The position numbers were made by a program, and so were the translations under genes. DNA of 64,000 nt, taken from positions 1 to 64,000 of the forward strand of contig CAJOEV010000008.1 in assembly GCA_905233545.1 (NCBI GenBank). Direction: 5' to 3'. The stretch comes from an uncultured Eubacterium sp. (GTDB lineage Bacteria; Bacillota; Clostridia; Oscillospirales; Acutalibacteraceae). The notes below the pieces were generated by a model. The model ran no database searches. It was given only the letters and a program-made list of their open reading frames with translations, and had not been told where the DNA came from. Numbering within the stretch: the stretch's first letter is position 1; each line of letters opens with the position of its first letter. Of the stretch, positions 60,930 through 64,000 are shown piece after piece.

Positions 60930-61489
60930 AAATCGGATACTGTTTAACGGGCTCGTTCTGCACCTTTTCAAAGAGCATTGAAGCAGTTAAAGAGCTAGTT
61001 AAATCAGGATATGATGTTACACCGATTATGAGTGAAAATGCCTACACTACGGACACACGTTTCGGAGACGCAAAAGATATACAGAACGAACTTATAAGCA
61101 TTACGGGAAACAGCATTATTCATACAATCAGGCAAGCCGAGCCGATAGGACCGAAAAAGATGTTTGATGTTCTCTGCGTTGTTCCCTGCACGGGCAATAC
61201 CTTAGCTAAACTTGCAAACGGAATTACCGACACTTCGGTTACAATGGCAGTTAAATCCCATATAAGAAATGCCCGCCCCGTTGTTATCGGCGTTTCAACA
61301 AACGACGCACTCGGCGCGGCAGCAAAGAATATCGGAACTCTTATGAACTACAAGAACTATTATTTTATTCCCATAGGAATGGACGATTGCATTAACAAAC
61401 CAAAATCAATGGTCTGCGATTTCACAAAGGTTTTGCACACAATCCAGCTTGCATATGAGGGAAAAGAAGTTATTCAGAAAATCTTTTAG
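60926..61489 (+). CDS. dpaB: Dipicolinate synthase subunit B
   Basis: This 187-residue flavoprotein-like subunit has IGYCLTGSFCTFSKSIEAVKEL, PIMSENAYTTDTRFGDAKDI, VVPCTGNTLAKLANGITDTSVTMAVKSH, and STNDALGAAAKNIGTLMN, all typical of SpoVFB. It forms the dipicolinate synthase with subunit A in the mother cell during sporulation. Start ATG 60926 follows AAGGAGGAAG and overlaps the dpaA stop. Confidence 0.95.
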   Translation: MKIGYCLTGSFCTFSKSIEAVKELVKSGYDVTPIMSENAYTTDTRFGDAKDIQNELISITGNSIIHTIRQAEPIGPKKMFDVLCVVPCTGNTLAKLANGITDTSVTMAVKSHIRNARPVVIGVSTNDALGAAAKNIGTLMNYKNYYFIPIGMDDCINKPKSMVCDFTKVLHTIQLAYEGKEVIQKIF

Positions 61490-61499
61490 CATAAAAAAA

Positions 61500-61522
61500 C
61501 AGGGACACATTCAGTGTCCCTG
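61500..61522. terminator. Bidirectional terminator between dpaB and ispH/S1
   Basis: A 9-bp perfect stem CAGGGACAC/GTGTCCCTG (61500-61508, 61514-61522) with loop ATTCA. AAAAAAA precedes it and ACTTTTATT follows, so it can serve both convergent transcripts. Confidence 0.87.
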
Positions 61523-61533
61523 AAATACTTTTA

Positions 61534-63741
61534 TTATTCTTCTGTTGCTTCTTCAGCTGCAGGAGCTTCCTCAGCGGGAGCCTCTTCAACTGCGGGTGCT
61601 TCCTCAGCGGGAGCTTCTTCAACAACAGGAGCAGCTTCTTCTGCAGGCTCTTCAGCAGGTGCCTCTTCAGCTGCAGGAGCTTCCTCTTCAACAGCAAGCT
61701 CGGGAATAACTTCATTTTCCTCGGGCTTTTCGAGAAGCTCTTTGATTGAAAGAGAAACTCTCTTCTTCTCAAAGTCGATATCGATAATCTTTGCCTTAAC
61801 AACTTCGCCAACTTTAAGAACATCCTGAGGAGTCTTAATTCTTTCCCAAGCAATCTGGCTTATATGGATAAGGCCGTCAACTGTGGGAAGGATGTTTGCG
61901 AATGCGCCGAATGTTGCAAAGCTAACGATTTTAGCATCAACAACAGAGCCAATTGGATAATCTCTCTTGAGGATTTCCCACGGATTATCTTCAATCTTTC
62001 TGAAGCCGAGTGAAATCTTTCTTGTTTCCTCGTCGAGCTTTTTGATTGTTACTTCAACAACATCGCCAACATTAACAACCTCGCTGGGGTGCTTGATTCT
62101 TGACCATGAAAGCTCGGAAATATGTATCATACCGTCAATTCCGCCAAGGTCAACAAATGCGCCGTATGAAGTTAAGGACTTAACTGTTCCTTCGAGCTTC
62201 ATTCCCTCTTCGAGTTTAGCCCATGCAGCATCCTGCTCTTCTTTTCTCTTTGCATCTGCAACAACCTTGATTGAAGCGCGTGCTCTTCTTCTTGACGGGT
62301 CTACGTCAATAATTTTGAACTGAACATCACAGCCCATTAATACATCGAGTTCCTGATTTCTCGGAAGACCTGTTAACGGTGCGGGAACAAAAACTCTTGT
62401 TCCTTTGGTTGTTACGAGAATACCGCCGCGAACAACCTGAGTTACGGTACCTTCGAGAATTTCGTCAGCTTCTTTTGCAGCAACGATGTCTTCCCAACCT
62501 TTTGTTGCATCGAAAAGACGTTTTGAAAGCTTAAGAACTCCGTCCTGGTCGTCTGTTTTCATAATAACCAGGTCGATTTCATCACCAATTGCAACAACAT
62601 CTTCGCACTTAGCAACAGGCTCTGCACTTAAATCATCAATTGCAACCACACCTGTCTGCTTTCTTCCGGGAACATCAACATAAACCTCTGTGGGAGTAAT
62701 GCCAACAACGGTTCCCTTTACTACTTTTGAGTTGTCACTTTCCTTAAAAGACTCATTGAGTAATTCTTCAAAGGATGCCTCACCATCAGCAGATGCTTCG
62801 ACAGCAGGCTTGGTTTCAGCCGTTTCAGCGGTTTCTGCTGTCTCCACAACTTCTTCAGTTACGGCTGAAGTTGTTTCAACTTCCTTTTCTTTAATTTCTT
62901 CGGACATGGATTTGAGTACCTCCTTGATAATTACCGAGGGTGTCGAAGCCCCGGCAGTAACGCCAACTACATCATAATCCTCAAGATTAATGTCTTTCAA
63001 CTCGTCCGCCGTTTCAATGAGAAACGACTTGCAATTTTCGGAACACACCTCGTGAAGCTTACATGTATTTGATGAATGACGCCCTCCGATGACAATCATA
63101 GCATCTGATTGTTTTGAGATTTCAGCTGCCTCATATTGTCTTTCGGACGTAGCATTGCATATTGTATCAAAAATTTGACAGTTTGTACATACCTTTTTAA
63201 TAATTTTTTCGCATTTTTCCCATTCTTTTTTGGAAAAAGTTGTTTGACAGACACAAATGCACTCTGACTTTTCGACAAAATTATTTTCTTGTATAATTTT
63301 TAGCAATTCTGTCTCATTTTTGAAAACAAAAAATTTACCATTGCAGTACGATGCAATACCCAAAACTTCGGGATGTTTTGCATCTCCTGCAATCAGAACA
63401 GTAACATTTTTGTCCTGCTTTTTTACTATGTTATGTATTTTGGTTACAAACGGACAGGTTGCATTAACAAAATCAATTTTGCTTTTTTCAAGCTCATCAA
63501 TTATTTGCTTCTCAACTCCGTGAGTTCTTATAACAAGCTTATATCCCTCTTTGCAGTCGGACGGAGATTCGGCAATAATGACTCCCCTGCTCTTTAAATC
63601 GTCAACAAGCTGAGCATTATGAATAATCGGTCCGAGCGTGCAGACTTTCTCGTTATTATCAACCATATTGTAAACAAGCTCAACCGCCCTGTTCACTCCA
63701 AAGCAAAAGCCTGCGGTTTTTGCGAGATTAATCTTTTTCAA
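61534..63741 (-). CDS. ispH: Bifunctional 4-hydroxy-3-methylbut-2-enyl diphosphate reductase / ribosomal protein S1-like fusion
   Basis: The protein has 735 residues. Residues 1-280 are IspH: GFCFGV (Cys13), NATCPFV (Cys96), CNATSERQ (Cys195) for the Fe-S cluster, with Glu125 in AKHPEV and His74. It makes IPP/DMAPP in the MEP pathway. A linker leads to four S1 RNA-binding domains (about 339-410, 428-500, 510-590, 597-670), giving the S1-like part. A C-terminal Glu/Ala/Pro repeat tail follows. The fusion is known in Clostridia. It starts at TTG 63741 with GGGAGG 12 bases upstream, inside the end of plsC. It ends at the dpaAB terminator. Confidence 0.92.
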   Translation of the reverse strand: MKKINLAKTAGFCFGVNRAVELVYNMVDNNEKVCTLGPIIHNAQLVDDLKSRGVIIAESPSDCKEGYKLVIRTHGVEKQIIDELEKSKIDFVNATCPFVTKIHNIVKKQDKNVTVLIAGDAKHPEVLGIASYCNGKFFVFKNETELLKIIQENNFVEKSECICVCQTTFSKKEWEKCEKIIKKVCTNCQIFDTICNATSERQYEAAEISKQSDAMIVIGGRHSSNTCKLHEVCSENCKSFLIETADELKDINLEDYDVVGVTAGASTPSVIIKEVLKSMSEEIKEKEVETTSAVTEEVVETAETAETAETKPAVEASADGEASFEELLNESFKESDNSKVVKGTVVGITPTEVYVDVPGRKQTGVVAIDDLSAEPVAKCEDVVAIGDEIDLVIMKTDDQDGVLKLSKRLFDATKGWEDIVAAKEADEILEGTVTQVVRGGILVTTKGTRVFVPAPLTGLPRNQELDVLMGCDVQFKIIDVDPSRRRARASIKVVADAKRKEEQDAAWAKLEEGMKLEGTVKSLTSYGAFVDLGGIDGMIHISELSWSRIKHPSEVVNVGDVVEVTIKKLDEETRKISLGFRKIEDNPWEILKRDYPIGSVVDAKIVSFATFGAFANILPTVDGLIHISQIAWERIKTPQDVLKVGEVVKAKIIDIDFEKKRVSLSIKELLEKPEENEVIPELAVEEEAPAAEEAPAEEPAEEAAPVVEEAPAEEAPAVEEAPAEEAPAAEEATEE
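61537..61686 (-). repeat. Low-complexity Glu-Ala-Pro repeat tail of the IspH/S1 protein
   Basis: The last 50 or so residues (about 686-735) are tandem variants of EEAPA with a few V and T changes; the DNA shows the matching imperfect repeats. Such tracts slip easily during replication, so length may vary between strains. The acidic tail is probably flexible. Confidence 0.8.
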
Positions 63742-64000
63742 GGTTGTTTTCCGCCTCCCAGAGCTCGGTTATTCTTTCCATAACAAGATTTGCAGCTCTC
63801 TTAATATCATGGGGACCGAAATCCTCTTTATCAAATCCCATCTCATCGGGAGTTATAAGCTTACCGTATGAAACGGTTATTTTCGAGCCGACCTTAATTG
63901 GTCCGTTGCTGTAAATTGCAACAGGAAGAACACTTGCGTTAGTTGCTTTTGCAATAACTGCAACACCCGATTTTGCCTTCTGGGGAACGCCGTTTTTGTC
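63728..64000 (-). CDS. plsC: 1-acyl-sn-glycerol-3-phosphate acyltransferase, 5' end cut by the window
   Basis: Only the C-terminal 90 residues are present: KAKSGVAVIAKATNASVLPVAIYSNGP, then a strand pair and a charged final helix. This is the PlsC C-terminal pattern; the HX4D motif lies outside the window. It makes phosphatidic acid for membrane lipids. The gene overlaps the start of ispH/S1 by 14 bases, so the two are translated together, as in other Clostridia. Confidence 0.85.
   Translation of the reverse strand, partial: DKNGVPQKAKSGVAVIAKATNASVLPVAIYSNGPIKVGSKITVSYGKLITPDEMGFDKEDFGPHDIKRAANLVMERITELWEAENNLEKD

Noticed and set aside
1..64000. CRISPR arrays, tRNA or rRNA genes, insertion sequences
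   Set aside because: No regularly spaced direct repeats, cloverleaf sequences, rRNA cores or transposase motifs were seen in any intergenic gap, all of which are under 180 bases.

Overview
The window looks like a chromosome segment of a Gram-positive, endospore-forming Clostridia member, most likely Oscillospiraceae/Ruminococcaceae-like. It is AT-rich, with consensus sigma-A promoters, strong GGAGG ribosome sites and frequent TTG starts. Three markers support the placement: an IspH-ribosomal protein S1 fusion, dipicolinate synthase dpaAB, and a FliB-type lysine methylase. Genus and species cannot be read from the sequence. No tRNA, rRNA, CRISPR array, transposase or phage gene was seen. No stretch above about 180 bases lacks a gene.

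Layout. 1-4.65 kb: a partial EF-G-like GTPase, a secreted FnIII-GH30 glycanase, and a divergent VanZ-family gene. 4.65-31.45 kb (minus strand): a long operon read from a strong promoter at 31504-31531. It encodes three ATP-grasp ligases, two GtrB-type GT2 enzymes, a pair of SMR half-transporters, two large GT-C-like membrane proteins and a Wzx flippase. It also holds a six-gene organic-acid cassette (PrpD-like, U32-like, Ldh-like, C-C bond lyase, Fe-S hydro-lyase beta and alpha), RmlA with an internal deletion, RmlB, an IspD-like/kinase fusion, three acyltransferase-3 proteins, a LicC-like/GtrA fusion, an MBL-fold hydrolase and a PfkB kinase. 31.6-32.8 kb: one plus-strand membrane protein ending at a bidirectional terminator.

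32.9-48.95 kb (minus strand): a second surface-polysaccharide operon read from a perfect TTGACA-N17-TATAAT promoter. It contains an initiating sugar-phosphate transferase, GT2 and GT4 transferases, an EpsG-like polymerase, a Wzx flippase, two LicD proteins, a TagD-like cytidylyltransferase, a serine acetyltransferase-like protein, a PIG-L deacetylase, a WecE-like aminotransferase and a fourth ATP-grasp ligase. 49-64 kb: housekeeping operons (murC-CYTH-fliB; SBP-vanZ-nagB-lipoprotein-metG-tatD; nhaC; dpaAB; plsC-ispH/S1).

How the parts may work together. RmlAB would supply dTDP-4-keto-6-deoxyglucose and the WecE-like enzyme could aminate it. The ATP-grasp ligases are the right chemistry to amidate such an amino sugar with an acid, and the neighbouring organic-acid cassette may make that acid. 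GtrB-type GT2, SMR-pair/GtrA flippases and GT-C proteins resemble the Arn/Gtr logic of extracytoplasmic sugar decoration on undecaprenyl phosphate. Several CTP-dependent transferases plus two LicD proteins predict phospho-alditol or phosphocholine-type substituents. This combined decoration system is the most interesting content. It is inferred from families and gene order, not shown.
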